Source: Alteromonadaceae bacterium
GTDB taxonomy: Bacteria; Pseudomonadota; Gammaproteobacteria; Enterobacterales; Alteromonadaceae
DNA: 64,000 bases
Reading direction: 5' to 3'
Assembly: GCA_014872785.1 (NCBI GenBank)
Contig: WKFJ01000061.1
Span: 45,595 to 109,594 of the forward strand
Shown: positions 28,866-38,789 of the stretch, one piece after another
How the letters are laid out: each line of letters starts with the position of its first letter
Position numbering within the stretch: position 1 is the first letter of the stretch
Notes under the pieces: model-generated
Told to the model about the DNA's origin: nothing
The model's input: the letters and a program-made list of their open reading frames with translations, nothing else
Databases searched by the model: none
Position numbers and translations under genes: made by a program

Positions 28866-30514
28866 ACCTTGTTATTATTCCTGCAAGAGCCGGTAGTAAA
28901 GGAATACCACAAAAAAACATACGTTTTCTCAATGGTAAGCCTTTAATTGCCTACTCGATTGAATTGGCAATGAGGCTAGATAATACCGACGTTTTTGTAT
29001 CTACCGATAGCGAAGACATCGCACATATTGCCAGTATTTTAGGTGCGGGTGTGATGAAAAGGGAGGCATATTTTGATGACGATGCTACGTTAGATGAGGT
29101 TATATATCACGAGTTAACTAAATTAGACGAAAGTGCGGAAAAGTACGACTGTGTTATCACGTTACAACCTACTTCACCTCTTCTTTCCCTAGAAACGCTG
29201 ACATCAGCACTAACATTTTTTCAACGCGAATCGCTGACCTCATTGCTGAGTGCTACGGTGAGACGACACCTCAGTTGGAAAAGAGAAAACAAGGCATTTA
29301 GACCACTCTACACCGAACGTGTAAACCGACAAAAATTACCCGCAGTCTATGAGGAAAACGGCGCATTTTGCATTTGTAGAGTCGAGCATGTCTTGCAAAA
29401 CAAAACAAGAATATCGCCGGATATCGAAGTGTTCGAAATTGCCGAGACAGAGTCAATTGATATTGATACTCAAAACGACTGGATTTTGGCGGAGAGTATC
29501 TTAAAAAGACGCAACGTTGCGATTGTCACCAACGGAAACTATGAAATGGGAATGGGTCACATATATAGAAGTATCACTCTTTCCAATGCACTCAATAACG
29601 ACAATGTAATTTTCTTTTCTCAACAAAACAACGAGCTTGGAATAAAGAAAATAGAGTCATTGAATTACAGGGTTGTAAAATATGAAACCTTAGATGATTT
29701 GTGTAGTAAATTGAACGAACACAGTGTTGAGTTAGTGATAAACGATACTCTCGATACGGATGTTGATTATATGAAAACAATCAAGTCGATGGGTTTATTT
29801 GTAGTTAATTTTGAGGACACTGGTAGAGGAAGTTTTTTCGCTGATATTGTATTCAATGCACTATTTGAGTGGAGTAATAATACTTCTGGTGACTATTATG
29901 GGTATAAATATGAAGTGCTCCGGGAAGACATTTATCTTTTCCCAATTAAGACCAATCACAACCAAGTTATTAAAAATATTCTTGTAGGGTTTGGCGGCAC
30001 GGATATAGAAAATGCCACATTGAAAGTCCTAAAATCCCTCAACTCTTTCATTGGCGATGACATTAAGATTACCTTAGTACTGGGTGTTGGCTATAGATAT
30101 GAACCAGAGCTCAGAAAATATTTAATGGCTATTGACAACAAAAATATAAACGTTGTCAAAGATGTTAGGCACATGGCGGATTATCTCTACCATAGCGATT
30201 TGGTGATCAGTGGCAATGGTAGAATGGTCTATGAAACAGTTGCTTTGGGCGTTCCAATAATTGTACTTAGTCAAAATGAGAGAGAAATGAGTCATATCTT
30301 TGCCAAAGTATGCCGGGGCGTAGGCTATTTAGGGCACGTAAACAATCTCGATGTGGAGCAATTGGAAAGAGAGATACTTTTGCAAAGCGACAGAAGCTTT
30401 GCAAAAATGGCACACCAAGAATTGTGTGAAAAAGCCGCAGAAATCCGGCAAGGCGTTAACCGGATTACAAACATAATTAATCAAAAATTTGATGACTTCA
30501 ATGCAAAAAATTAA
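28862..30514 (+). CDS. NeuA-PseG fusion: CMP-nonulosonate synthetase plus nucleotide-sugar hydrolase
   Basis: 550 residues with two enzymes in one chain. Residues 1-215 are a CMP-sugar cytidylyltransferase (IPARAGSKGIPQKNIRFL, VSTDSEDIA, LQPTSPLL, SIDIDTQNDW). Residues 218-540 are a PseG-like hydrolase of the GT-B fold: NYEMGMGHIYRSITLSNAL contains the catalytic His of PseG, and DLVISGNGRMVYETVALGVPIIVLSQ matches its UDP-binding half. The hydrolase acts before the synthase and the cytidylyltransferase after it, so the fusion brackets the NeuB-type enzyme encoded next. Confidence 0.85.
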   Translation: MNLVIIPARAGSKGIPQKNIRFLNGKPLIAYSIELAMRLDNTDVFVSTDSEDIAHIASILGAGVMKREAYFDDDATLDEVIYHELTKLDESAEKYDCVITLQPTSPLLSLETLTSALTFFQRESLTSLLSATVRRHLSWKRENKAFRPLYTERVNRQKLPAVYEENGAFCICRVEHVLQNKTRISPDIEVFEIAETESIDIDTQNDWILAESILKRRNVAIVTNGNYEMGMGHIYRSITLSNALNNDNVIFFSQQNNELGIKKIESLNYRVVKYETLDDLCSKLNEHSVELVINDTLDTDVDYMKTIKSMGLFVVNFEDTGRGSFFADIVFNALFEWSNNTSGDYYGYKYEVLREDIYLFPIKTNHNQVIKNILVGFGGTDIENATLKVLKSLNSFIGDDIKITLVLGVGYRYEPELRKYLMAIDNKNINVVKDVRHMADYLYHSDLVISGNGRMVYETVALGVPIIVLSQNEREMSHIFAKVCRGVGYLGHVNNLDVEQLEREILLQSDRSFAKMAHQELCEKAAEIRQGVNRITNIINQKFDDFNAKN

Positions 30515-31565
30515 ACGTGTATTCTCCCAAAGTTGTTCCTGGAAAAGAACGGTTGTTAATCCCTATGTTATAGCTGAAATAGGTGTTAATCACGAAGGTG
30601 ATATGGAACTGGCAAAGCGACTCATTCGAGAGGCTAAAGAAGGTGGTGCTGACGCAGCAAAATTCCAAACCTACAAAGCAAGCACTTTAGCGTCCAAAGA
30701 TTCACCTGCGTATTGGGATACAAGTAAAGAAAAAACCACTTCTCAATACCTTCTGTTTAAAAAGCACGAAGGTTTTTGGCAGGAGGAAATGGTGGCGCTT
30801 CAGCAATATTGTAAAGAAGTTGATATAGAATTCATGAGCACACCTTTTGATATTGAGTCTGCAAATTTTCTCAATGAAATCATGGATGTTTTCAAAATTT
30901 CTTCATCAGATCTCACGAATAAACCCTTTATTGAACATATTAGCCGTTTTGGTAAACCAATAATATTGTCCACAGGGGCCAGTGATTTGTTTGAAATCCA
31001 AGAGGCGGTGAGCTGGATCCGTAAATATGACACGCCTTTGGCGTTGCTGCACTGTGTGCTCAACTACCCAACAGCAGAGGAAAATGCCAATTTGGGTATG
31101 ATCAGTGCTCTACAAGAAAAGTTTCCCGAATACCTCATAGGCTATAGTGATCATGTTCCCCCTGGAGACATGAAGGTATGTGAGACGGCAGCCATTTTGG
31201 GAAGCGTTATTATTGAGAAGCACTTTACTCATGACAAGAGTCTCCCTGGCAACGACCATTATCACGCAATGGACAAATACGATTTAATGAAGTTTAGATC
31301 AGCAATGGAGAGAAGTTTGGAGATCCTTGGTAGCTTTACCGTGGAGGCGCTTCTAAGTGAGGCTCCCGCAAGACTGAATGCGAGAAGAAGTCTAGTTTTG
31401 GCTAATAACATCAAGCAAGGCCAACAAATTAATGAGTCTGACTTAACGTTCAAACGACCCGCAACGGGCATCAGTCCCAAGTACATCGAGGACGTAGTGG
31501 GTAAGATTGCATTGCGTGATATCTCAGAAGATGAAGTGTTAAAGTGGAACATGTTGGATGACTGA
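30492..31565 (+). CDS. NeuB-family nonulosonic acid synthase
   Basis: It condenses a six-carbon sugar with phosphoenolpyruvate to a nine-carbon acid. About 357 residues: YVIAEIGVNHEGDMELAKRLIREA, AKFQTYKAS, FMSTPFD, LLHCVLNYPT, GYSDHVPPGD and IIEKHFTHDKSLPGNDH mark the barrel; a C-terminal SAF domain follows (ARRSLVLANNIKQGQQI). It differs from the PseI at 51730-52812 in these motifs and may serve a different sugar. ATG at 30492 or 30501; both lie inside the end of the fusion gene. Confidence 0.88.
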   Translation: MTSMQKIKRVFSQSCSWKRTVVNPYVIAEIGVNHEGDMELAKRLIREAKEGGADAAKFQTYKASTLASKDSPAYWDTSKEKTTSQYLLFKKHEGFWQEEMVALQQYCKEVDIEFMSTPFDIESANFLNEIMDVFKISSSDLTNKPFIEHISRFGKPIILSTGASDLFEIQEAVSWIRKYDTPLALLHCVLNYPTAEENANLGMISALQEKFPEYLIGYSDHVPPGDMKVCETAAILGSVIIEKHFTHDKSLPGNDHYHAMDKYDLMKFRSAMERSLEILGSFTVEALLSEAPARLNARRSLVLANNIKQGQQINESDLTFKRPATGISPKYIEDVVGKIALRDISEDEVLKWNMLDD

Positions 31566-32847
31566 TTTTCGGCAAATGTCGCTAATTGAAGAGTTATATC
31601 CGCTTCACAGAACACTCGTCTGTGATGATATAGACAAAAGCCTATCGATAATTGCCAATTACTTACCACGAAATTTTCGCTCAAACTTCAACGTTCGTTC
31701 GATTCCTTCGGGTACCCAATGTTGGACTTGGACAACCCCGCAGAAATACACAGTAAAAGAAGCATACATAGAGACACTTGATGGGCAAAGGATTGTAGAT
31801 TTCGCCGACAACGCGCTTCACTTGGTTTCATACAGTCATAGCATCAATGAGGTTTTGACATTTGATGAACTAGAGAAACACCTTCACTATACTAAGAATA
31901 GACCCGGTGCAATCCCTTGGAAGTTCTCATATTACAAACCTTCGTGGGGATTCTGTTTATCATATATACAGTTCTGTGGTTTAGACAGAGACATTCACTA
32001 TCGGGTCGTAATAGATGCGGAATTTACAGACGACTCACTGAAAGTCGGTGAATTGGTTATCAAAGGGAAGTCATCCAAGGAACTTCTAATAGTTACCAAT
32101 ATATGCCACCCTTATCAAGTTAATGATTCTATAACAGGCGTTTCGGCAGTTATCGAAATGCTTCATAAACTTTCAGGACTCAACTTCGAGAAGTCTTTAA
32201 GGGTTTTGTTTCTTCCGGAAACGATAGGTTCAATATGTTATTTCGCAACAAATCCCGAAGTAGTTCAGAATATTGAATATGGGATTTTTACTGAAATGCT
32301 TGGCAACAATGATTCACTCGCACTCCAATATAGTTATCAAGGTGATACTTTAATTGACAAAATAGCGAATGCAGTGATGGTAGGTCAACTGAAAGAATTT
32401 CGTACGGGAGTGTTTAGAACGATAGTCGGCAACGATGAACTTGTAACCAATGGTCCTGGAATAAACATTCCGACCATTTCCATAAGCCGTTCAAAAAAAA
32501 CCTTAGACAGTTATCCAGAATATCATACCAGTGATGATAAACCTGAAATGCTTATAGAAGACAACTTGGTGGAAGCTGCGAATATAATCAGCGATATTGT
32601 TGAGTGCTTTAATAGCAATTATACACCCAAGCGCAACTTCATCGGGCCAGTTTTTTTAAGTGGCTATGGTTTATGGGGTGTCTGGGGGGATATTCCCAAT
32701 GGTAAAGAGATTGTCGATCAGATTATGTATAAACTTGAGGGGAATTTAACCGTTCTTGAAATAGCATTAGAGGTCGGATTACCGTTTACAGAGACTAAAA
32801 AGATTATAGATGCGTTTTTCGAAAAAGGACTTGTAAGCAAACAGTGA
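31558..32847 (+). CDS. DUF4910 aminopeptidase-like protein
   Basis: 429 residues. It matches the DUF4910/M28-like proteins found in surface polysaccharide clusters: ICHPYQVNDSITG (His184, Asp190), PETIGSICYFATN, FTEMLGNND and YHTSDDKPE hold the expected metal and catalytic positions. The last about 70 residues look like the winged-helix domain usual at the C-terminus (GNLTVLEIALEVGLPFTETKKIIDAFFEKGL). The substrate is unknown; a deacylase or amidase role on sugar or peptide is possible. It overlaps neuB by 8 bases. Confidence 0.75.
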   Translation: MTDFRQMSLIEELYPLHRTLVCDDIDKSLSIIANYLPRNFRSNFNVRSIPSGTQCWTWTTPQKYTVKEAYIETLDGQRIVDFADNALHLVSYSHSINEVLTFDELEKHLHYTKNRPGAIPWKFSYYKPSWGFCLSYIQFCGLDRDIHYRVVIDAEFTDDSLKVGELVIKGKSSKELLIVTNICHPYQVNDSITGVSAVIEMLHKLSGLNFEKSLRVLFLPETIGSICYFATNPEVVQNIEYGIFTEMLGNNDSLALQYSYQGDTLIDKIANAVMVGQLKEFRTGVFRTIVGNDELVTNGPGINIPTISISRSKKTLDSYPEYHTSDDKPEMLIEDNLVEAANIISDIVECFNSNYTPKRNFIGPVFLSGYGLWGVWGDIPNGKEIVDQIMYKLEGNLTVLEIALEVGLPFTETKKIIDAFFEKGLVSKQ

Positions 32848-33302
32848 AGAGCGCTTATATACTCGAGTCAGAAAGTGAGTTGGAAGAGTTGCGAGCGCAA
32901 TTTTCAATTCACTTGACAAAAGATCCGCTGATCTTTGCGATATCCTCTAAACCTCCTTATTTTGTCGACGTTTTTGATTCATCAATCACTACTTACTGGC
33001 CATTAAAAAGCGAGCTGGATGCAGCATTAGGCAATGAACAATTTTATAAACATCGACAACGAAGAAAGTTGATAGACTCGGCGCTTGAGGAGTTAGACTG
33101 TGATTTCAAATGCTCGTTATCATTCCACTTAACGACAAAGTATTCGCGTACATTCCTGCCCTATGTAGACTATGTTGAGCTAGTTATGAAGCACTGTGAT
33201 ATTTCGTCTTTCTACATTAACAACACCGATGCGCCTTACTTTGTCTTTTTCAAAATAGTCGCGGAAGCTTTTGACCTAGAAATTTGTAGCTATGAAAGCT
33301 AA
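32844..33302 (+). CDS. Hypothetical protein, unrecognised
   Basis: 152 residues from a GTG that overlaps the preceding stop (GTGA). Mixed alpha/beta composition, no signal peptide or membrane helix, and no motif I recognise. It overlaps the next gene by 11 bases, so it is firmly in the operon and most likely real. The DUF4910 gene and a GT-B-like gene flank it, which hints at a role in the same glycan step. Confidence 0.65.
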   Translation: MKSAYILESESELEELRAQFSIHLTKDPLIFAISSKPPYFVDVFDSSITTYWPLKSELDAALGNEQFYKHRQRRKLIDSALEELDCDFKCSLSFHLTTKYSRTFLPYVDYVELVMKHCDISSFYINNTDAPYFVFFKIVAEAFDLEICSYES

Positions 33303-34497
33303 GCCCATCGTTTTTGCTGTAAGAGAGCTAAGTGTCAGTACCTTAAGGCGCTATGCAGCGATTGCCGCATATCTCCATGAAAAGCACGGATTCTCAATAA
33401 TATACTTTGACGTCCACTATTGTGGAGAAGCAACATTAGCAAAAAGTATCAAGGAAGCGACAGAGTATTACAGCGTAAAGCCCATTCCCTATCAATATTT
33501 TCGAGTTGGCGAATATATTGAGGCGCCAAAAACAATGGAGCCTAAGGAGCCACCCGAAGGTCGTCAGGAATGTCTGACGGTTAAATATTTTTTAGAAGAA
33601 GAGTTTTCATCCGCTTTTCTGCAAGTCGAAAAATACTATCGAGCTATAAATGAATTCTTTAAGTTGCATACGCCAGCACTTGTTCTTTTTGATATTCCAA
33701 CCGTTTTATCAATCAACACGCTAGTAGATGTTGCTAATAAACATTCTGTGAACACGGTCTCTTTAGAACATGCAGAAGGTATTGGAGATTTGTATTCTCA
33801 TTTGCCAGCGATCGCACAGTATTATATCAGTTATGGAAAAATGAATTTCCAGAACCTCCTGAAAATGGGAGTACCGAAAGAAAGAATAATTCACTCAGGA
33901 AGCGTCGAAACTGATTTTATGCATATAGTAAATGAGAAAGGTGCCACTGCACCTGAATTGCGTTCACGTAGCTTGTTAATCGCTTTGAAGAAAAATGGTT
34001 TACCAACAGCACTGCAAGCAAATATAAATTTAATTAAACAAGTAAAAGAGAAGTTTCCTTCTTTTACACTGCACGTAAAACCTCATCCTGTTGATAAAAG
34101 TCTTCCGCCAATGCTATCCGGTTTAATAGAGCAAAATGATACGAGAATATCATTGATTGATGCTGAGGAGCCATTCAGCATTAGCTTAGAAAGAGTAGGG
34201 CTATTAATTTCTTATTCGAGTTATGCCCTAGTTGAATCTGTATTGATGGGTAAGAAAACAATATGCATATCCGGCATTCAAGACGAGTTATATCCTCAAT
34301 GGCATCAATTTGGTATTCACGTTACAGAATCGCCAGTAACCTTGTCGGAAAAAAATTTGAGCAGTTATCAACCCTCAATCAAACAGCAAAGTGCGACAAC
34401 TGAATATTTTCGCTATTCTAGTGACAACTTAAATGTCACTAGAATTTGTAATGCACTTGTCGACATTATTACTAACGACGAGGCTTTATTTGAGTAG
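33292..34497 (+). CDS. GT-B-like glycosyltransferase, capsule/CDP-glycerol transferase type
   Basis: 401 residues. The C-terminal half carries LHVKPHPVDKSLPP, followed by VGLLISYSSYALVESVLMGKKTICISG, the pattern of the nucleotide-binding half of GT-B proteins such as capsule synthesis enzymes and CDP-glycerol transferases. The N-terminal half is unlike any family I know. Last gene of the plus-strand operon, ending 21 bases from a convergent gene. The donor may be a CMP-nonulosonate, but this is inference. Confidence 0.6.
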   Translation: MKAKPIVFAVRELSVSTLRRYAAIAAYLHEKHGFSIIYFDVHYCGEATLAKSIKEATEYYSVKPIPYQYFRVGEYIEAPKTMEPKEPPEGRQECLTVKYFLEEEFSSAFLQVEKYYRAINEFFKLHTPALVLFDIPTVLSINTLVDVANKHSVNTVSLEHAEGIGDLYSHLPAIAQYYISYGKMNFQNLLKMGVPKERIIHSGSVETDFMHIVNEKGATAPELRSRSLLIALKKNGLPTALQANINLIKQVKEKFPSFTLHVKPHPVDKSLPPMLSGLIEQNDTRISLIDAEEPFSISLERVGLLISYSSYALVESVLMGKKTICISGIQDELYPQWHQFGIHVTESPVTLSEKNLSSYQPSIKQQSATTEYFRYSSDNLNVTRICNALVDIITNDEALFE

Positions 34498-34517
34498 GCT
34501 CCACTTTTATCCGCGCT

Positions 34518-35381
34518 TTATCTTCTTAAGTCAAAGTAATCGAATCGATTATCCAGAAGCGACGACTTAAAATCGTCTTTCATTGGCTTTTTCATCATAA
34601 TACAAATCAACATGCTTCGATGTTCTTTACCGTATTCGTCATCCCAGTTTTTGTGTAATTCGCGCACTTCTTTTTTCAAGTTACTGAGTTCTTCACCCGT
34701 TATTTGCCCAGACCCTCGTTTATGAAACATTCTACCGTATCCATATGCTACTTCAGCGACACCATATGAACGCGCGATTTGCGTAAGCTCAAATGCATTA
34801 AAACGAAAAACAAAATTTCCCGACTCTTCATATTCAGCTGGCGGTTGATAACGGTCAGTACTGGGGTGACTAGGTTCTACAAACACGATGCCGTGCTTTG
34901 CTACTCGTAACATTTCATAAATGGCGTTGTACGGTCGAGGGAGATGGTGCAACGTCTCTTTAGTTATTACAAAGTCGAAGCTATTATCTGGTAGAGAAAT
35001 ATTTTCAGCATCCACTTCCAGATAGTCGTCTATAACACCACTTTTGTGCACATGCTGTAAAACCGAAACCGCCACGTCAGAAGCAGTCACATGGTGTTTA
35101 AGGTTCTTAAAAAATACCGCTTCCTTACCACCTTTACCATCACCTAAGGTTAATATTGACGAGGACGGAAGTATCGAAAATGGTTGCATCAATGGCTCCA
35201 TTGGCAACATATTCCCCCAATAGTCTGCATTGTTGGGATCAATCCAAATGTCTACTGTTCCATTTTCTAATTTTTTTTCGAACGCATCGGCATGATGCTG
35301 ATATTGGTCATGTAGTTTTTGTTTAAATGTATTCATCTTAAATAACCCTATACTCGGCACCCATATTTGGTAACGCGACAT
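34518..35381 (-). CDS. Class I SAM-dependent methyltransferase
   Basis: 287 residues from the ATG at 35381; an internal ATG at 35336 (MNTFKQKLHDQY) is an equally likely start, as neither has a strong ribosome site. Motif I ILTLGDGKGGKEAVFFKNL, DYLEVDAENISLPDNSFDFVITKETLHHLPRPYNAIYEM (motifs III to IV) and GIVFVEPSHPS identify a methyltransferase type 11. It is the last gene of the long minus-strand island block. Confidence 0.83.
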   Translation of the reverse strand: MSRYQIWVPSIGLFKMNTFKQKLHDQYQHHADAFEKKLENGTVDIWIDPNNADYWGNMLPMEPLMQPFSILPSSSILTLGDGKGGKEAVFFKNLKHHVTASDVAVSVLQHVHKSGVIDDYLEVDAENISLPDNSFDFVITKETLHHLPRPYNAIYEMLRVAKHGIVFVEPSHPSTDRYQPPAEYEESGNFVFRFNAFELTQIARSYGVAEVAYGYGRMFHKRGSGQITGEELSNLKKEVRELHKNWDDEYGKEHRSMLICIMMKKPMKDDFKSSLLDNRFDYFDLRR

Positions 35382-35544
35382 AATACTTTACATTGAATTT
35401 GGCAGCCTTGTTTTATTTAGTTACAAGGGTACATCGGCTTTTAGATAAAACGTACGCTAGCTCACTATTTGAAAATCAGTAAATTTCCAGTTTTTATGTC
35501 AACAACCATAAAGGCTTTTTTCAAAATACATTGGAAAGACTTAC

Positions 35545-36627
35545 TCACTTCGTAGGTGCAATACGAGAAAGTTCGAAAGTTAATCTTCTACTCGCCTCGT
35601 CATTCTTAATAATTTGCAGATTGCCAAAATCTCCTAACCAACTATGCAAATTATATTCTTTTCCTGGTTGCCATAAACGTACCTTGTTGTTCTCAACTTC
35701 AAAATTCCATTTGTGTAGACCTGAATAATTTGCATTTACAGCTTCATTAATCAACACGGAAACATGAAGCATGCCTTCCCTTCGCAGTAGTTGACACATG
35801 TTCTTCAATATAAGTGCTGGATTCTCCGAGTGATCCAACGCATTGCAGCTATAAACTAAATCAAAACTTTCAGCTTCAAACAGATTGAGTCATTCTTCAC
35901 CAGCACAACGTCTGGGCGTAACCGGTGGATGGAAGTCATATTTGTCATACAAGACTGCATAGTTATCTGCCAAAGGATCCACCATCGTTAAATCGATATT
36001 TATTTCAGGATGGTGATAACCAAGAGTTGTCACCGGTCCAGATCCAACATCCAATACAGCCAGCTTTTCTCTCCCTAAAAAGCTGCCAAGCAATTCTTCA
36101 TTGAAACTTTTCTCAGAAGATGCTCGAGATACACAGCGATTGGGAAAGTGTTGTCTGGCTCCGATTTTCGTTTCCCAGAAGTGCACTTCTTCCTTCGCTC
36201 CATCCAACCATTGCTGGTCATGTTCTTTCCACACTCCCGCCTGCAATTCGTTCATCTCTAAAAAAACAACCATATCATCATCTACACCCTGTTGTTCTTC
36301 CAGGAATTTGCCGATTTCTTCTTCTGCAGCGAAATTAGTGACGATAATCTTTTGAAAATCGAAATTTTTAACATCATCAGGCTTGCTAATGTTTACTTTC
36401 TTGTCATGCAGCAAGCCGAAATTTTTATCGAAGATTGCGACAAGCCTATCAAACCATCCTTTTTGATGTGCCCTTGAATACAATAACTTGCCGGTATCGC
36501 CAAACCCATATATTGCGAAGTTCACTTCCTCTGCACACATTTTGTAAACGTCATCCAAGGTATAGCTATTATTAGTGTTTTCGTATTTCATCCGGAAAGC
36601 TCGCAGTAAATAACGCTTAATAATCAT
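35545..36627 (-). pseudogene. Rossmann-methyltransferase fusion with an in-frame TGA stop
   Basis: The frame starts at an ATG that overlaps the upstream stop (ATGA). It encodes a nucleotide-binding module (FAIYGFGDTGKLLYSRA, about residues 30-60) and a methyltransferase (LAVLDVGSGPVTTLGYHH). It meets TGA at 35892-35890, then continues in the same frame with LNLFEAESFDLVYSCNALDHSENP, which is methyltransferase motif IV, to 35545. Without the stop it would be about 360 residues. One base change (for example TTA to TGA, giving the usual Leu) explains it. Inactivation or a read error are the options. Confidence 0.8.
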
Positions 36628-37559
36628 TGGTCTGTTTGATACCAATGCCAAAGATCCTTAATACCGTCCTCTAAGGTGACTTCAGGACTATACCCAAGTA
36701 CTTTTTTCGCTTGTTCAAATGTAGCGAAATTAAATGCAACCTCGCCTTTTCTAGCAGGTGCAGAAACTGTTTGAATCGAGCGTCCCACCGCCTTTTCGAA
36801 AATCTCGACTAACTCTGCAATACAAGTTTCCTTATGTGTACCTAGATGGAAAACATCGAAGTGTTTTTCGGTATTGATAAGTGCCAATTCAATACCACGG
36901 CATATATCAGTGGCATGAACAAAATCGCGACTGGCTCTACCCTCATTGAAAAGTGTGATTTTCGTCCCTTGTTGTATGGCCTCTAATATCTTGTTAAAGA
37001 CCCCTACTTTGTGGCCGCAATATCTGCCATAGACATTACCAAAACGCAAAATGGTAACTGGGAGGTCAATAGTCTCTGAAAAGGCAGACAGGTACCCCTC
37101 ACAAGCCATTTTACTGGCGCCGTATGGGGAAATCGGTCTCGGAACACTTGTTTCGCTGACAGGCAATGCACAATTCCCCATCAAAGCCCCTCCCGTAGAG
37201 GAAAACACTAATCGTTTAAGCCCTTTGGATTCACATGCACGTAATAAGGTTAACGTACCTATTACATTTGCGTGCAAATTTGACACAGGATCGGTAATAG
37301 ATTCAATGACGTTGCCTTTAGCCGCCAAATGGACGACATAATCCATGCCTTCTAACGCTTGATGACACTCTTCGATTTTGGTTACATCACCAATTTGAAT
37401 ATCGGCTTTATTCTCGATTAAGGACAAATTAGATGTACCTGAAGATAAATTGTCCAGAACGCGAACGTTGAAGTTATTTACCAGTCTATTCACTAAGTTA
37501 CAGCCAATAAACCCGGCGCCGCCTGTAACTAAAACACTTGCTTTACGTATGTCCGACAT
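36624..37559 (-). CDS. NAD-dependent nucleotide-sugar epimerase/dehydratase
   Basis: Extended SDR, 311 residues: VLVTGGAGFIGCNLVNRL, DVTKIEECHQAL, catalytic Ser/Thr in FSSTGGALMG, YGASK with Tyr and Lys, and RFGNVYGRYCGHKVGVFNKIL. It belongs to the GalE/WbpP-like group that handles UDP-sugars. TAATG overlap with the glycosyltransferase before it and ATGA overlap with the methyltransferase after it show coupling. The exact sugar is not deducible. Confidence 0.83.
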   Translation of the reverse strand: MSDIRKASVLVTGGAGFIGCNLVNRLVNNFNVRVLDNLSSGTSNLSLIENKADIQIGDVTKIEECHQALEGMDYVVHLAAKGNVIESITDPVSNLHANVIGTLTLLRACESKGLKRLVFSSTGGALMGNCALPVSETSVPRPISPYGASKMACEGYLSAFSETIDLPVTILRFGNVYGRYCGHKVGVFNKILEAIQQGTKITLFNEGRASRDFVHATDICRGIELALINTEKHFDVFHLGTHKETCIAELVEIFEKAVGRSIQTVSAPARKGEVAFNFATFEQAKKVLGYSPEVTLEDGIKDLWHWYQTDQ

Positions 37560-38785
37560 TATTTTATCTGCCCAATTAATTCCAAGTACCTAGACACCTG
37601 AACTTTAACACTGTAATCGTTTACCGCCTTTTGCCGGCAGTGCATAACGGTACTTTTCGGTTTATCGTGTTGCATCCAATCTACAATTGCCTTCCCTAAC
37701 TGTTCAACGTCAAACGGTGTTACTAACTGTCCTATTTTTGAGTCACTTACGATGTCGGGCATACCACCAATATCAAACCCTACAACGGGCGTTCCACAGG
37801 CTAAGGATTCCATTGCAACAAAAGGTAAGTTATCGACTCTTGACGGCACTACGCAGAGTTTGGCTGAGTTATATGCCTCAACAAGAGCGGCGTCATTATC
37901 GATATTTCCAAGATAGATAACTTCAACTGCAACATCGAGATCTGGTTCGTCTTCGTTCCCAAACACAACCAAGGTGATCCCAGCTAACACATTCGGATCG
38001 ATCGCAGCGAGAGCTTGGCAAAGTAAATCAAACCCCTTTCTTCTGTCATTGGTGCTATTTCCCGCTCCAAACAACAAACATGACTTACCTTTTAACTGAG
38101 GTAAAAAACACTCTGTTGCTGAATTGGATAGTGGCTTAAACGTCTCGATTTCCAAAGAACTGGGGATTACACGACAATGCCCTTTTGCGACTTCATTTTG
38201 TTCATTCACTACATCCGTTAACCAACGACTGCCTGCAACAAACCGGAACTCTTTATTACGCCAGAAACGTTGTTTTCTTTGACGTACAAACTTATCAGCG
38301 TCTCGTAATAGTGAGATCGTTTCACCGATACTTGTCTCAGTATCTCCCTTTGTTTGGCTCAAGTAGTGTTTAGTTCCAGAGATGGCCCATTCATCAGCCA
38401 AGCGCCAAATGATAGGCGCTTTGATTTTAGCTATTTCCTTGATTGAAATAGTATCCCCGCCAATCCAGTGAAAGATCACGACATCATAATCACCGGCATT
38501 AATGTGATCCGCCAAGCCGGTATATCGCAAGTTAAAAGACTGGTAAGTAGTCGTTTGACTGCGTAGTTTTGGATAGATTTCTGTTGCTAGCCAATGGTTA
38601 AAAGCTTGCTTCTTTGATGAGAGTGGAATCTTGTATTCTTGGGCGCAACTGTCGGGATCAAACTTTCTGCGGACTATAAAATCACAATGTATCCCCTGTG
38701 CCTTGAACCCCTTTACTAAGCGGTTCGCGCCTCTTGCCGCTCCACCCCTGACATCACAAAATGATACATAAGCAATTTTTGGCAC
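37559..38785 (-). CDS. Glycosyltransferase family 4
   Basis: About 408 residues with the GT4 layout: N-terminal KIAYVSFCDVRGGAARGANRLVKGF, then LLFGAGNSTNDRRKGFDLLCQAL in the donor half and the conserved LCVVPSRVDNLPFVAMESLACGTPVVGFDIGGMPDIV (EX7E). The GTG at 38785 follows the stop of the previous gene and has AAGG 8 bases upstream, so it is preferred to the upstream start at 38812. The linkage it makes is unknown. Confidence 0.85.
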   Translation of the reverse strand: MPKIAYVSFCDVRGGAARGANRLVKGFKAQGIHCDFIVRRKFDPDSCAQEYKIPLSSKKQAFNHWLATEIYPKLRSQTTTYQSFNLRYTGLADHINAGDYDVVIFHWIGGDTISIKEIAKIKAPIIWRLADEWAISGTKHYLSQTKGDTETSIGETISLLRDADKFVRQRKQRFWRNKEFRFVAGSRWLTDVVNEQNEVAKGHCRVIPSSLEIETFKPLSNSATECFLPQLKGKSCLLFGAGNSTNDRRKGFDLLCQALAAIDPNVLAGITLVVFGNEDEPDLDVAVEVIYLGNIDNDAALVEAYNSAKLCVVPSRVDNLPFVAMESLACGTPVVGFDIGGMPDIVSDSKIGQLVTPFDVEQLGKAIVDWMQHDKPKSTVMHCRQKAVNDYSVKVQVSRYLELIGQIK

Positions 38786-38789
38786 AGAA

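Noticed and set aside
35890..35892. TGA read as selenocysteine
   Set aside because: The residue lies at a Leu position in a methyltransferase, no SECIS-like hairpin is evident just downstream, and the other broken gene has TAA, so mutation is simpler.
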